In this document: one piece after another, positions 11,722-22,763 of the stretch
Numbering within the stretch: the stretch's first letter is position 1
How the letters are laid out: every line of letters begins with the position of its first letter
Source of the DNA: Branchiostoma lanceolatum
Lineage: Eukaryota > Chordata > Leptocardii > Amphioxiformes > Branchiostomatidae
Assembly: GCF_035083965.1 (NCBI RefSeq)
Contig: NC_089722.1
Location: 20,887,142 to 20,951,141, forward strand
Direction of reading: 5' to 3'
DNA: 64,000 nucleotides
Position numbers and translations under genes: made by a program
The notes under the pieces: generated by a model
Database searches by the model: none
What the model saw: the letters and a program-made list of their open reading frames with translations, nothing else
Told to the model about the DNA's origin: nothing

Positions 11722-12892
11722 AACTAGAGTTCCACGACCTCATACCTTCGCCAAATGATTTTAACCTTTATGACTGACGAATTAGGAGTGTTTCTCATCA
11801 ATTATAAATCATACCAGTTGATTGTCTTAAAATATAACATGTCCAAAGTATAAGCTTATCAAATTATGAGCTTAACAAAGAAGGTTCTGCTAATATTTAT
11901 CATCAATTATGCAAATGAGGCCCTTATTAGCATAATTTGATTCAACGATGTTCACATTCACATAACTTCCCGATGCCACAAAAAAGTTTTAAATGTATGA
12001 AATTACCGTCATTTGCCAGTGTGGAATTAAAGAAGTTATTCATTAAGTATGCAAATTAGGCTCACATTTGCATATTTCTATCTATCAACATTCCTCTCTT
12101 CCTCAGTTACAATTTTAAGTCATATAATGGAACAAAGCAGATTTGTTGCCTCATTAATTATGCAAATTAGAATCTGATTTGCATAATTATCGTCCAATCA
12201 TACTAAGCATCACACAAGCTATCAACATACCAAAAATCATGACCATCCATGAAGGCCATCTTGTTATAGTATTTTCTCATTAATTATGCAAATGAGGTAT
12301 TCATTTGCATAGGTCATATCAATTAATATTTCTGTCTTCCTCAGTTACATATGGACACATGTTTCAGAGTCCTATCATGGAATTTGGCGGATGTACAAAC
12401 TTTCCTCATTAATTATGCAAATTAGATAGTGATTTGCATAATAAGTATCTAATCATGTACATCATCACTCAAGCTATCTACTAACCAAAAATCATTACTA
12501 TCCATCAAGCCCTTCTTGAGTTATTCCCTTTCGAAGTCAGACGCAAAACCTGCTCTGCAGTTCCAAAGCCGCTAGGGGGCCCAAACCCATACCACTTACC
12601 CTCTGTCCCAAGATCTATCTACCACTCAAAAATCAGTTCCATAGCATGGCCAGAACACGAGATATCAAAACAGGAAGTTCTGCTGCAGTACCGTAAGAAG
12701 CCGCTAGGGGGCCCAAAATCTAATCGTTTTTAGGTCTCATCAAATCCTACCAACATACCAAATACCAAGACAATCCATCAAGGCGTTCTCGAGTTATGCT
12801 GTGCCACTACAAACATACATACATACATACATACATACATACATACAAACGCTACCCTCTACATAACCTTCTCGGCGAAGGTAATGACAGCA
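11722..12892 (+). mobile_element. Octamer-rich non-autonomous repeat, full copy
   Basis: Begins near ACTAGAGTTCCACGACCTC and CTTCGCC and ends in a small hairpin CCTTCTCGGCGAAGG. The same two ends recur at 56872-58345 and, inverted, around 29795-30890. Inside, motifs of the type TTAATTATGCAAATTAG recur every 100-130 bases, each holding ATGCAAAT or its complement. Two 'CGCTAGGGGGCCCAAA' blocks (12570, 12705) also recur in other copies. A CATA microsatellite lies at 12808-12845. There are no long terminal inverted repeats and no coding frame. A Helitron-like or other non-autonomous class is possible. Confidence 0.7.
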
Positions 12893-13139
12893 CAGCTACA
12901 TTCTACCATACACACCCCACAACCAGATCAATTTCATCACAGCCTGACAACTAAAAACAGCCCGCTGATTGGGTTGCCACCACACATGGGTACTGCATAA
13001 CCCACTTTCTATCCTTTGTACTGCTTATTAATATTAAGAATATCATTCCTATGATTCTTGTAGACAAATTCTCGTACAATTCCTAGAATTTTTGCAAACT
13101 GCACACAATACTATACCATTAGGCTCGCTCCCTGAGAGC

Positions 13140-13400
13140 GTCGCCAAAATCTCTTATAGAGTGTTTACGGGGTATACAGCGGAAAAACCACTTAACGCCC
13201 GGACAGACTCTTACAAACATTCATTCTTCCCCGCACCATCCCCGAGTGGAACGCCCTGACCTGGCGCGGTTGTTACGGCTCCCACCGTTGAGACATTCCG
13301 CGCCAGGCTGGAGGCCTGCCCGCCTTAGCCTGGGACCTCCTCCCCCCCCCCCCACTTTGCCCCTCGCGGGGTTATTTGGGGGTTATCGAAAGTTGAAGTT
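13140..13400 (+). mobile_element. LINE 3' fragment (RT C-terminus)
   Basis: The translation of about 13185-13330 reads in broken frames TDSYKHSFFPRTIPEWNAL, then RLARLLRLPPLRH. 'FPRTIPEWN.L' is the widely shared C-terminal signature of Jockey/L2-like LINE ORF2 proteins. A C-tract at about 13330-13350 and the tail GGGGTTATTTGGGGGTTATC follow. It is a decayed 5'-truncated insertion. Confidence 0.7.
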
Positions 13401-13601
13401 GAAAACAGACCGTAGACAAGGATGTACGACAACCTTGACCATCACAAGACAACCGTTAGTACGACACATACACGACTGTCCTCAGGCAAACTCCATTAGG
13501 GAAAGACCATTAGGAATTCCAGAGGGTAAGATTTTATTTAAGTGACAAAAACATCTAACGTAGCCATTTTAGTTAATTTCTTTTCCCTTTCTTTCTACAG
13601 A

Positions 13602-13760
13602 AATGAAAAAGACAGACGGCACCAAGAGCGATGATGGTGTGCGGCTGGACTGTGGAAGTGGCGCGGAGGATTGGCTTCATCAAGGCCGACCTTTCCGCAA
13701 AGGGTGGCAGTAACTTGCAGACCCTGGCACAGGAAACAGAAGTAGAGTTTTATTTCAAAT
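13602..13760 (+). other. Isolated exon-like block, unassigned
   Basis: A strong pyrimidine tract and CAG at about 13580-13601 precede a GC-rich block unlike its AT-rich flanks. One frame starts with ATG at 13603 and ends at TAA after 35 residues (DGVRLDCGSGAEDW). Another is open from 13636 to 13760 and reads ARRIGFIKADLSAKGG, then EVEFYFK and a stop. Neither could be joined to another exon. It may be a last exon, a processed fragment or transposon-borne sequence. Confidence 0.3.
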
Positions 13761-13914
13761 AGCGAACTGTGCCAAACTTACCTGTGACACTTGTAGCTGC
13801 AGGTTTTACAATGGTTTCACCAGTATATTACAATCATGCTTAATGGTTCTGAACAAGAGAGCGCCAATGTTTCGCAAGGTATGACAGACCTAAGATGGTT
13901 AATATATGATGTCC

Positions 13915-14105
13915 ATGTAAATAACCCTCAGCTTATGCTTCGGTCCCGATTGGAAAAAAGGGCCCACTGGGTAGTTGACGAGCTTTTAAAAATTTCGGGG
14001 GTGACCCCTACGTGATCCCATGGGACACCCTGCGGCTACCGGGGTATTTTTGGTCCCGGCCGTAACCCCGAATAATTTTTAGCCCGGACTTAAGACCAAC
14101 GATGA
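13915..14105 (+). repeat. Dispersed GC-rich repeat (family of 11325 and 38600)
   Basis: Carries GGGCCCACTGGGTAGTTGAC, GGGGTGACCCCTACGTGATC and TTTTTAGCCCGGACTTAAG, closely matching 38630-38760 (GGGTAGTTCACGGGC, GACGTGACCCCCTG, CCCGGCCTTAGAATCAACG). It is non-coding and its class is unknown. Confidence 0.55.
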
Positions 14106-14511
14106 TTGGAGTTAAGAAATGAAAATAAGTATATGTGTTGGCATCGAAAGAATTACGGTCAAAATCGCCCAAATTCTTACAGGTTTGTACCTACAATGAT
14201 CTCGGCTCGATATGTGTACGTTTCTGTGGGATTTCTTTTCCGGCTTGAGCAATAATTATCTGGGAAACTACAAGCAAAGGGGAGGTAAACATGCACGATT
14301 CTTACCACACCTAGGCGTCTAACAACCCGTCAATTTATGACCGTGTGGGCTCGAAGACAAGTCACCGCTTGTTTACATTGGATTATATGAAGGTCATATG
14401 TACAATGGATTGATTTTACATGTATAGTATTAAATAAAGAATCTATGTATTATACAGAAATTTGTCTCTCTTATATGGGTCAGTTTAGATAGGCTATATG
14501 ATAATAACGTT

Positions 14512-14684
14512 AATGACCCGCCTATTCCTCGGTGTATATGGTGTCATAACGCCTGGTCATGTGCTATAACCACCTCATAAAACCACCTTGTTCGCTTCGC
14601 TCACTCAGTGGTTTTATTCGGTGGTTATAGCACATGACCAGGCGTTATGACACCATATACACCTCGGGGCGGGTCATTAACCCT
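14512..14684. mobile_element. Foldback element: long inverted repeat with 44-bp perfect arms
   Basis: The left arm 14531-14574 and the right arm 14620-14663 are exact reverse complements. Inside them a second 10-bp stem (ATAAAACCAC / GTGGTTTTAT) closes on a loop with TTCGCTTCGCTCACTCA. Outside, GTTAATGACCCGCC and GGCGGGTCATTAAC extend the symmetry with a short interruption. The whole is about 170 bases, the size and shape of a foldback MITE, and its transcript would fold into one hairpin. No coding capacity. Confidence 0.85.
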
Positions 14685-14689
14685 TAATT

Positions 14690-15000
14690 GAAAACCACTA
14701 TGATTCCATACTGGTAAATGACGAAAACTTCATACGCAGGGCATTAGTTATGAAGACCTAGTTTGCAAATGATGACCTAGTTTGCATAATTGATGATAAA
14801 ATGCTAGAATAGCCCTCTTTGTTAAGATAAGACTATCGTACTGTGGCAAACGTCTGTTATTTGGGTGGAGAAGATGATCAACTGATATGATTTATGCAAA
14901 TGAGGACCTTATTTGCATATTCAATGAGAAACACTCATAATACGTCATCCACTAAGGTTGAAGTCATTTAGCGAAGGTATGAGGTCGTGGAACTTTAGTT
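14690..15000 (-). mobile_element. Partial copy of the octamer-rich repeat
   Basis: On the minus strand it begins with AAAGTTCCACGACCTCATAC (plus 14976-14996) and runs through AGCGAAGG-type and ATGCAAAT motifs (14893) to about 14690, matching the first third of the copy at 11722. It abuts a second repeat with TTTCGCCAACGAAAC at 15005. Confidence 0.6.
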
Positions 15001-15039
15001 ATGTTTCGCCAACGAAACATATTGTTTTTGTCAGGTTTC

Positions 15040-15078
15040 TTCTTCTCCTTCTTCTTCTTCTTCTTCTTCTTCTTCTCC
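15040..15078 (+). repeat. (CTT)n microsatellite
   Basis: About 35 bases of TTC/CTT units with two TCC interruptions. Confidence 0.9.
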
Positions 15079-15519
15079 TGTCAAATCTTCAAATCGCTTC
15101 TTCTCGGTCGTCCATTGACCAAATTAGCTGAAATTTGGTATGCAGGTAGAGTACGTGTATACCCCTAGACCCTTTTAAAATTTTTTTGATATAAGTTTTT
15201 AAAATGATTTTATGGAGGTTTTTTGGTCATTTTCAGACAAAAGTCGCACATGATGGCCTCCAGTGCCGTGGTGTTGAAACCTGAGGACCTGAAATTTGGT
15301 TTAGTTGTGCATTGGATATTTACCCAAAGGACCCCATTATTGTTTTTGGCATACACTACTTCAAAATGATTTATTTTGCAATTTTTTGATGCAATTTTTG
15401 GTTATTTCCTGTCGGGGCCAGCAAGAACTAGGTCATACTGTAACATAAGCCCTCCTACACTTCCCCTGTCTGGGACTTAAAACCAAGCAGATGTCAGGGG
15501 GTACCTCTACTAATGGTAT

Positions 15520-16045
15520 TACAGAAAGTTATATATACCTTATGTTACATGGTACGGATGTTATATTTGAGATGTAGGTACCTATAGGAAAGGTGACTAC
15601 ACCTGACAATTACTTATGGTAATAAGGACCTAATTCGCATAATGTATGCATAAAGTTGTATGTCCCTTACCGTAAACGCTGCGGATGTCATCTTTGAGAT
15701 GTAGGTACCTTTAGGAAAGGCGAACACACCTGGCCATAAATTATGCTAATGAGGACCGCATTTGCATGATTTATGCGTATACTTGTAATTCCCTTACCGG
15801 AAAAGCTGCAGATGTCAGATTTGACATGTACATACCTTTAGCAAAGGTGATCACACCTGGCCATGAATTATGCTAATGAGGACCTCATTTGCATAATTCA
15901 TGGATAGACTTGTATTTCCCTTACCGTGACAGCTGCGGATGTCATCCTTAAGATGTAGGTACCATTAGGAAAGGTGAATGCACTTGGCCAAAAATTATGC
16001 TAATGAGGACCTCATTTGCATAAATTATGCAGAAACTTGGATTTG
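15520..16045 (+). repeat. 127-bp tandem array, about 4 units
   Basis: The landmark GATGTAGGTACCT...AGGAAAGG starts at 15571, 15698, 15825 and 15952, exactly 127 bases apart each time. Each unit also holds a short inverted repeat around ATTATGCTAATGAGGACC / CATTTGCATAAT, so octamer-like ATTTGCAT sites recur once per unit. The units differ by scattered substitutions, so the array is not very recent. Confidence 0.85.
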
Positions 16046-16049
16046 CCCA

Positions 16050-17346
16050 GGAGTTATTTTGGGACAGCCCACTTCTTGCATGAGGAGTATGGGCGAAACA
16101 TCCTGAATTTGCTCTTAAAGCAAATGACGGCCAGTCTAGTTTCAGACTGTCTTGGTGGAAACTTCTAAGTGCCACCCAGCGATCAACAGAATAACTGCAA
16201 ACTAGTGGCCAACATCCTCCCTACGTCGCCCTGCTAAAACGATTTGGAAGGGGAGGGGGCTTGAGTTAATAGCTCGTTACTATGACGAGCCATCGACAAG
16301 AGACCAACACGTCACTCATTTGCATTCAGTAGGTGTGCTTCCGAATACGTCACAGACAGTGAGAAATTGCAGAACTGATATTCCCCGGTGGAGACTGATT
16401 GCACACTGACGTTATGTATTGGCTTAATTGCTCCAGTTTAACTCAATTACGATCAAGGAAAGCTCTTAAGGCTCGGGCTGTTATCATGTTGTCCGTTGCG
16501 CCAACCGTCTAGATCTCCTTGTGTGTGGATTAATAGGATCACTGTCCAGCATCGATAGAACAAACAATCCATCCTACTGTCACTTTGCCAGACAGAATCA
16601 GACGATAATGCGGTAAAATCTGTTTTCTGACGCGACTTGAGTCAGGCTGCTGGACACGCTCCAATCATAGATCTTTTGGAAGATCCGTGCTTCCCTTGTT
16701 ACCTTATTTTAGCAGTGTTGTTGCTATTCGATACGTATCCATGTCTTCTTGGTGATTTTGACTGGTGGGAACACGGTAGCTAGCAATATTTTGGGTGAGG
16801 GAGATCTGCCCTGATGAGGGAACTGGGAAACCCATTTCTTGGGCCACCGTGCCAGGAGAATGTCGTCACTTAAATAATTCATTTCGCAGTGTGCACGTCT
16901 GGTGCTGTGTGAGACTGAAGATATCGGGACATGTCCGAATGAACAATCCGAAATCACTGGTGGTTGCCGACTTCCGAATCTGCTGTTTGGTGCAGGAAAT
17001 ACATCGAGGACAACCACGGGGACATTTAAGAAGCCCAGGTGAGTCAAGAACACAGCTGTCGCCGTTTCCTTGAACGTTGAGACGTCCAAGTGCCCTGGGA
17101 AGATTGTCAGTGCTGTGTCTCGAGGTCCGTTTTGTTTAAAGAGCTTTCCTAGCCAAAAATCTCTGCTCACCTTTGCGAACTGTCATATTTTCTTCTTCAC
17201 CAACACATCATCGCTGTCACATGTTCCAATAATAGATTTTTGTGAGAAAGATTGGCAGACTTCCAAAAAATTTGCCGCGGCGACTCATAACTTGTGAGGT
17301 AGATCACAAACGTGCTTTTGCAGAGACTGGTATGTAAGGGGTCGAT
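16050..17346. promoter_or_regulatory. Upstream region of the MOLO1-domain gene
   Basis: No repeat was recognised between about 16200 and 17346, unlike most of the window, which fits retained 5' regulatory and leader sequence of the gene starting at 17347. No TATA box or start site can be fixed. A 148-residue minus-strand frame at 17170-16724 overlaps a plus-strand frame and has no domain, so it is taken as chance. Confidence 0.35.
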
Positions 17347-19054
17347 ATGGGGTTCCAGCAAAACATATTGTACGTTGCCATCTTGGCTTTATTCCTTGGC
17401 AAGGGGTCATCCGTGGAGGTCACTCTTCAAATATTACCAGGCAGTACTACAGAAGACACTACTGACACTCAAAGTGGCCGTCTCGAGACGACCACAACCC
17501 GTGTAGACATTGAGGAACACCTGTCGAAGGAAAAGTGGTCCCCTGAAGACTTATGGATGAGGAAGTCGTGGGACGACGGGAAAACCGTCACCCCTCACTC
17601 GGAAGACCCAAACGAGACCAAGGGACGACTGGAAACTCCTCACAACAGAAGACGCCACCATTGGACGAGAAACAGAAACCATGGAAACGGCCGCACCCAA
17701 CAACAAGGTAGCAGACGTCATCAGTGGACGGTTCCACTATCACCGCAGGGGGAGCAATATGACGAGAACAAAATGACAGTGGTTGAAGATGACATTGTGC
17801 TCATCAAACCTGACACCTTGGTGGTTACCGAGGACGAGTTCACTAATCTAAATCAGAAAGGAGATGGACCAACCCGTCCAAACTTCCCGCCCAAAAATAG
17901 TGACGAAGTTTACAGTGCAGTTCCAGACGATACAAGCTACAAGCAGGCGCGTTATCCGGACCGTGTGTGCCCCTGTTGTGCTAACGTCACCAAATGGTGG
18001 GTGGAGCAGTACCCGCACCCGCAGACAGACTTCCAGCGCTGTGGACGCCCCGGGCCCTCCTGGCTCTGCGATCCCAACAGCATACTTTCCACGTCAGAAG
18101 GTTCTTGTCAGCTTCTTTTTTTTCTACATTGTTGTTTTTTGTTATTAAAGCTAGTTAGAAATTTCCCGCAACTTTCGGTGTATAGGGGCGGTGTCCATCT
18201 CAATTTTATAGCCCTTCAGCTACACAGTGAACGAAATTGATCTGGAACCATGCCAGTTTAGCGCACTAAAGAGCTAATCTTACACTGGTCGTGCAAGACA
18301 GACGCCACATAGTAAGTATAGTAGCCATGCGCTACATGTATGTGCTAGAGCAGGGAGCTAGTCCACTGTTAGTGCTGTGTGCTCCATTCCCATATTCTTT
18401 CTCATAAGTGCTGAGTGCTATTGCCAATAAAAAGCAGTACGTACCATTTTCTAACTCTTCAGCTTTTCATTTTCAATTATGTGAGTTTATTGCTTTCGCG
18501 ATTTAACTTTTAGCACATTGAAGTAGCCGCTTGGCACCCAATGCTTTATTGGTTACAGAGTTAGGCAGCAGGGAGAAGGTTAGGTATGCAAATACAAGTG
18601 CTACGCTACCATGGCGTCATGTCATGCGAATATTTCTTCCCTTCTTTTCTGCAGCTGACGACATCGAAGACATCGTCCTTAACGTCAGTTCCAGCATAAG
18701 AGGGACTCCTTGTCCTCCCAAGGAGGTGAAACAAGACGAGGAGGATACAAACACCACATCTGTCAACAAATCTCCTCAATTTCCAGGATACCAAGTAGCG
18801 GTGGCCTTGGTTTCTGACCTGGAAAAGGAATACATGTAAGGCTAAGGACAGTCAAATTTTAGTAGCAATTTGACAGAGAGAAGAGTAAAGTTGAGATGAG
18901 TAAGAGAAAAACGTTCTGCTGGGAACTGCGTCATTGTAGGATGCATGGTAATGCAATAATTTGGATATTTTGCACTTGGGTATGGATAATAGAGCATGAT
19001 GAGAACACTTTGTAATCATACAGAATTATATTTGGACCAATTGCTAAGGAGGTA

Positions 19055-19085
<31 letters not shown>

Positions 19086-21015
19086 CACAATAACTTAGAG
19101 AGAGAGATAGACAGAGAGATAGACAGAGGGAGAGAGATAGAGAAAAAAATTAGAGGGACAGAGAGACACAAAGAGACAGAGATAGGTGGAACGACATGAC
19201 TCTGTATCTTGATTACGTGTTGGTTTATTGTTCCCGTCAGTGAACAAGACAAGCATGCGATCATCCGGTTTGCCTGGTCCCTACTGGGCCGAGCGTGGAA
19301 GCCAGGAGGCTGTGATGAGGGGGTCGTCATCACTTATTGTGCTGCAAACAAACAGGTAGGCTTTGTCAGACTATACCTAGCCTCTGTATCAGACTTCCAC
19401 CGACTGTTTTCTTTCAAGTTGCCGTCTTCTTATTTCATCTTCTTTAAATAAGAAAACAGTCGTTAATACTCTAGGTCCCATTTTGGTGAAAATTCATACT
19501 ATAAGAGCTCACTTAGCGAGTTAATTTGTCTTATACCAGGGTCACATTTCCAGACCGGCACCCGGTCGGGAAGTTAGCGGGAACGGAATACGTGATATGA
19601 AAGACAACAAAACACACAAAACGTAAAAAAAGTCATCAGAAAAACTGTGTATATTTTTGTATACACAGTTTTATTTTATGTTCCAGCAAACAACCCGGTC
19701 GGGCCCCGGGTAGGACATGTGACTCTGTATAACATGCCACTTTTTTTTTAATAACCAGCTACGATTTATGCAAGTGCCCGGTATTCATGATCAGTTCAAC
19801 CTGGAGTCCTTGGCATCAACATTATGCATTACTAGGATAATTAGCAATTCGGGTCAATTAACACCGTGTTTCGTGTAATCAGAAATAAATTACATTCCAG
19901 GGGTTCACCAAAATTTGATTTGAGGCAAACTTTCGGGGGGTTGGTGGGGGTTAATATGATCAAGCAGCTCTCGCTGCTAAACCATTAAGCCCCCGTCACA
20001 CAATCAAGACCTTCCCACGACTTTGATATGCTCCCGACTAATTCCCAACTGACTTTTGATGTCTAATGTTTATTGTTAGATTTGGTTTCGTATTGTTTTC
20101 TATTATCATTTCAGGTTTGGGAGGACAACTTGTAAAGGTGTTGATACACCTGTTTTGTCCTCCCTTCCACTTGTTTTTCCATGTGGTAAATTCAAATAAA
20201 GAAATAAAGAAATAAAGGCGCTTGGTTGGGAGTTGCCTGAAATCCATCCTATTCTTGCTCCAATTCTCTCCTCTGGTCGAATCGAAGAAGAATATGAGTT
20301 TCTCGAGTTTGATTTCTCAACATTCATAGTCGACGAGCGTACATACGACTTTTAAAGACTAGCAGGCAAACTCGGCGACCAACTGCCAACCACAGATGAT
20401 CTTGCTCATGATCACGACTTACAGACTCCCAACCATGGTACCGGTCTGGAAAAGGTCGGGAGACCATGGCCGGCTATGTGTGACAGAGGCTTCGCGTACG
20501 ATTTGATAGACATGAACTTACAACCAAATCCCATTACGCTTTCCAACCACTTCTAGGTGTACACGGCCACGGGAAAAGCTGTCCGAAATAAACTGACCAA
20601 CAAGCGTGTCCGCGAGGTCGAGAGAGCCAGCCGGGACGACTTGGCGAAGAACCGGACCGCGGAGGCCCTGAAGAAAATCATCCTCGCCTACAAGGAATTT
20701 CTGGCCGGGCCCAACCAACTGGGAATCGAAATCGTGTACTGTAGCTTAACCATTGTGATATTCCTGGGTATATCGTCTACGTGTTTCGTCTGGTGGGTTT
20801 ACATGGGACGAGTTCGTCACTACACGTTTCTATCGGATAGACAGCCTGATCCGTGTAACCAACAGTGTTGTAGACGGGAGGGGAAGCGTGGCTGTTGCGG
20901 GGGTGTACAGTGTAGGGAGGAGGGAGAGAATCAACTGGAAGAGGTCATTCCGATGGAAGGGGTCACAGCCGTTGGCAAGACTTACATAGTGCATGAAGCG
21001 GTTTCAACCGTGTGA
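17347..21015 (+). CDS. MOLO1-domain single-pass membrane protein (4 exons, 502 aa)
   Basis: Exons 17347-18100, 18655-18835, 19241-19355 and 20557-21015 have GT-AG borders and consistent phases (1, 2, 0), giving 502 codons plus stop. Residues 1-20 form a signal peptide (MGFQQNILYVAILALFLGKG). Residues 25-200 are a Thr/Glu/Asp-rich linker. From about 205 comes the domain of the MOLO1 family (modulator of levamisole receptor 1, a TPM-like fold): CPCC, YPHPQTDFQRCGRPGPSWLC, DPNSIL, GYQVAVALVSDL and YTATGKAVRNKL. A transmembrane helix lies at about 405-433, with a Cys-rich cytoplasmic tail (CNQQCC, GCCGGVQC). In C. elegans MOLO-1 is an auxiliary subunit of acetylcholine receptors; a receptor-modulator role here is inference by family. 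The long linker before the domain is unusual. Intron 3 holds a MITE and intron 1 a SINE. Confidence 0.85.
18181..18470 (-). mobile_element. SINE body in MOLO1-gene intron 1
   Basis: Shares GGGCGGTGTCCATCTC, ATAGCCCT, GGGAGCTAGTCCACTG and AGTACGTACCATTTT with the tRNA-headed SINE at 2822-3105. About 100 bases of unrelated sequence separate its two conserved blocks. No tRNA-like head is visible, so the copy is partial. Confidence 0.6.
19045..19195 (+). repeat. (GA)n/(GACA)n low-complexity tract
   Basis: About 150 bases of GAGA and GACA units in MOLO1-gene intron 2, just upstream of the exon 3 acceptor at 19240. Confidence 0.85.
19986..20492 (+). mobile_element. MITE with TAAGCCCCYGTCACAC ends, carrying a nested LINE tail
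   Basis: The left end TAAGCCCCCGTCACAC and the right end GTGTGACAGAGGCTT are inverted repeats, shared with the element at 52614-52896 and with the tandem array at 46282. Between about 20058 and 20216 lies a nested piece that ends AAATAAAGAAATAAAGAAAT, a typical 3' tail of a CR1-like LINE. The element lies in intron 3 of the MOLO1 gene, about 65 bases before exon 4. Confidence 0.7.
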
Positions 21016-21299
21016 GAAATGACGTCATTTGTGATTGTGAATGTTGTGTTTTATGGCCATGCAATTGTAGGTTCGTGTGCGTTATGTTATCTCGCCATCT
21101 CAAAAACTTGTTCTTCCATGCACATTCTAAAGTCCCTGTAACACAGTGACACGTATAGGTTAGATAAATGTGAATATCACCACACATAACGTATGTAAAT
21201 TTGGATATCATTTGCATAATAAATGAGGAGAGTCCTGTAAGTGATAAAACTTTGATGTTTGCAACATGTAATGTAATTTTGAAAGAGATAATGAATCCA

Positions 21300-21305
21300 A
21301 ATAAA
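21300..21305 (+). terminator. Poly(A) signal of the MOLO1-domain gene
   Basis: AATAAA lies 285 bases after the stop codon, which would give a short 3' UTR. The convergent zinc-finger gene has its own candidate signal 90 bases further on. Confidence 0.5.
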
Positions 21306-21389
21306 CTATGCCAATGCGATTTTTTTATTTGATCTGCTGTTAGCGTCATTAAAAAGTACAAGTCAACCCGTCTTTTTTAGGCATAATTT

Positions 21390-22763
21390 CTTTATTGTTA
21401 GATATGTCTGATATTCATTAAACATACATCACATCTTTGAGGTAACATGCCTCAAGTTATGTACAACTAATTTCTAACAATGAATGACAGAGTTGAAAGT
21501 ATAACATATTTACAAACTAACAAAATCCCAAGAGGAATTCCATTTAACGTTGTTTGGGGCGCAACCAGACAGGAGATGTTGTCTTTATATCATAATCATT
21601 ATCAACATTATCATCGCCACCACGATTATCACTATCATCTTTATCAATTCCGTAGTTTTAGTCAACTAACGTGTAGTCGTCTCACTTTACGAGACTCTGT
21701 AATCTACACTTTCAAACTATATGTATACATAAAGGAGGGTTCGGTGCACTCTACAGTATTAAACGAGCCTTTTTAGTGATAGTTTAGAGCGGCAAGCACA
21801 AAACTTTTTAACAAGATATTACAATGAAGGTTATCGTCAAAGGTGAAGCGATGAACAGTTATATGCCATATAACTATGCCATCCACACTTATATATCTAA
21901 ACTCTAGATACGCGCCTGCCACCAAACTACGATCACCCAATGATAACGTTTTCTAGACTATGGTTACAATACAGTTGAAAAGCCCTGCAATTCCTATATT
22001 CCAGGTAATCTCCTATGTAATACTAATGCAGTTCTACTACACAGTGTCCTGTACCTGTTGAAAAGAGTACATCGTCATCAATATCGTTCCTTATCAAAAT
22101 CTAGAGGTTTGATGTGGACAAAGTCACTATCCAATGTATATGATACAAAAGGTAGAAGAGTGCAATATCACAAGCTTTAAGGTTATACGTTAGTCTTCAA
22201 TGCGATACAAAACAATACAATATAATGAAGTAGAATACAATACAGCACAATACCAAAAAGACCACCACTATTCTTGGATGTAAACACAAACACAAATTGG
22301 AGTTCTAGTCTCAACATTGACAAAGATAATGCGGCCGGATCATCATTAAACGTGTCTTTCTAGACAGTCCGTATCTATCAAATTCTCCATGGAGCTTGTT
22401 ATTTCCTCGTTATTTCATCTTACATGTATCGCACTTGTTTTACGATTGATACTTGATAAATTGAATGGAGGAGGGCTTCGTATAGGCCTTGTAGGCTTCT
22501 TTCCTCCTCCTGCACTTTAAGATACGTTCCATTAATTCACTGCTATTCGATACGTGCAAATGACTAAAAAAATGAATGAAACAAACTTCTTCAGCGAAAT
22601 AACCACGAGCACACTTAGGTTTTGTGTCTTCTCTATGCCCTACTTGTCTTGTCCGATTTCCCCGCCTGCCGAACCTTCCTGTAGCCTTTCAACGATGTGG
22701 GTTCGCATGTACATATGTGAGCTTTTACATTACTTGAGTTACGGAAGCTCCTATTACATTCTT
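21390..22763 (-). other. Probable 3' UTR of the zinc-finger gene
   Basis: On the minus strand an AATAAAG signal lies at 21390-21397, followed upstream by 1.37 kb of AT-rich sequence without recognised repeats up to the zinc-finger stop at 22764. Cleavage near 21380 would put the ends of the two convergent genes within about 100 bases. The extent is inferred. Confidence 0.4.

Noticed and set aside
11636-16045. Regularly spaced repeats that might suggest a CRISPR-like array
   Set aside because: Units are contiguous tandem copies or dispersed transposon motifs in a eukaryotic genome; no repeat-spacer structure and no cas genes.
16724-17170. 148-residue minus-strand open frame upstream of the MOLO1-domain gene
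   Set aside because: No domain, no splice context, overlaps other open frames; probably chance in a GC-balanced promoter region.
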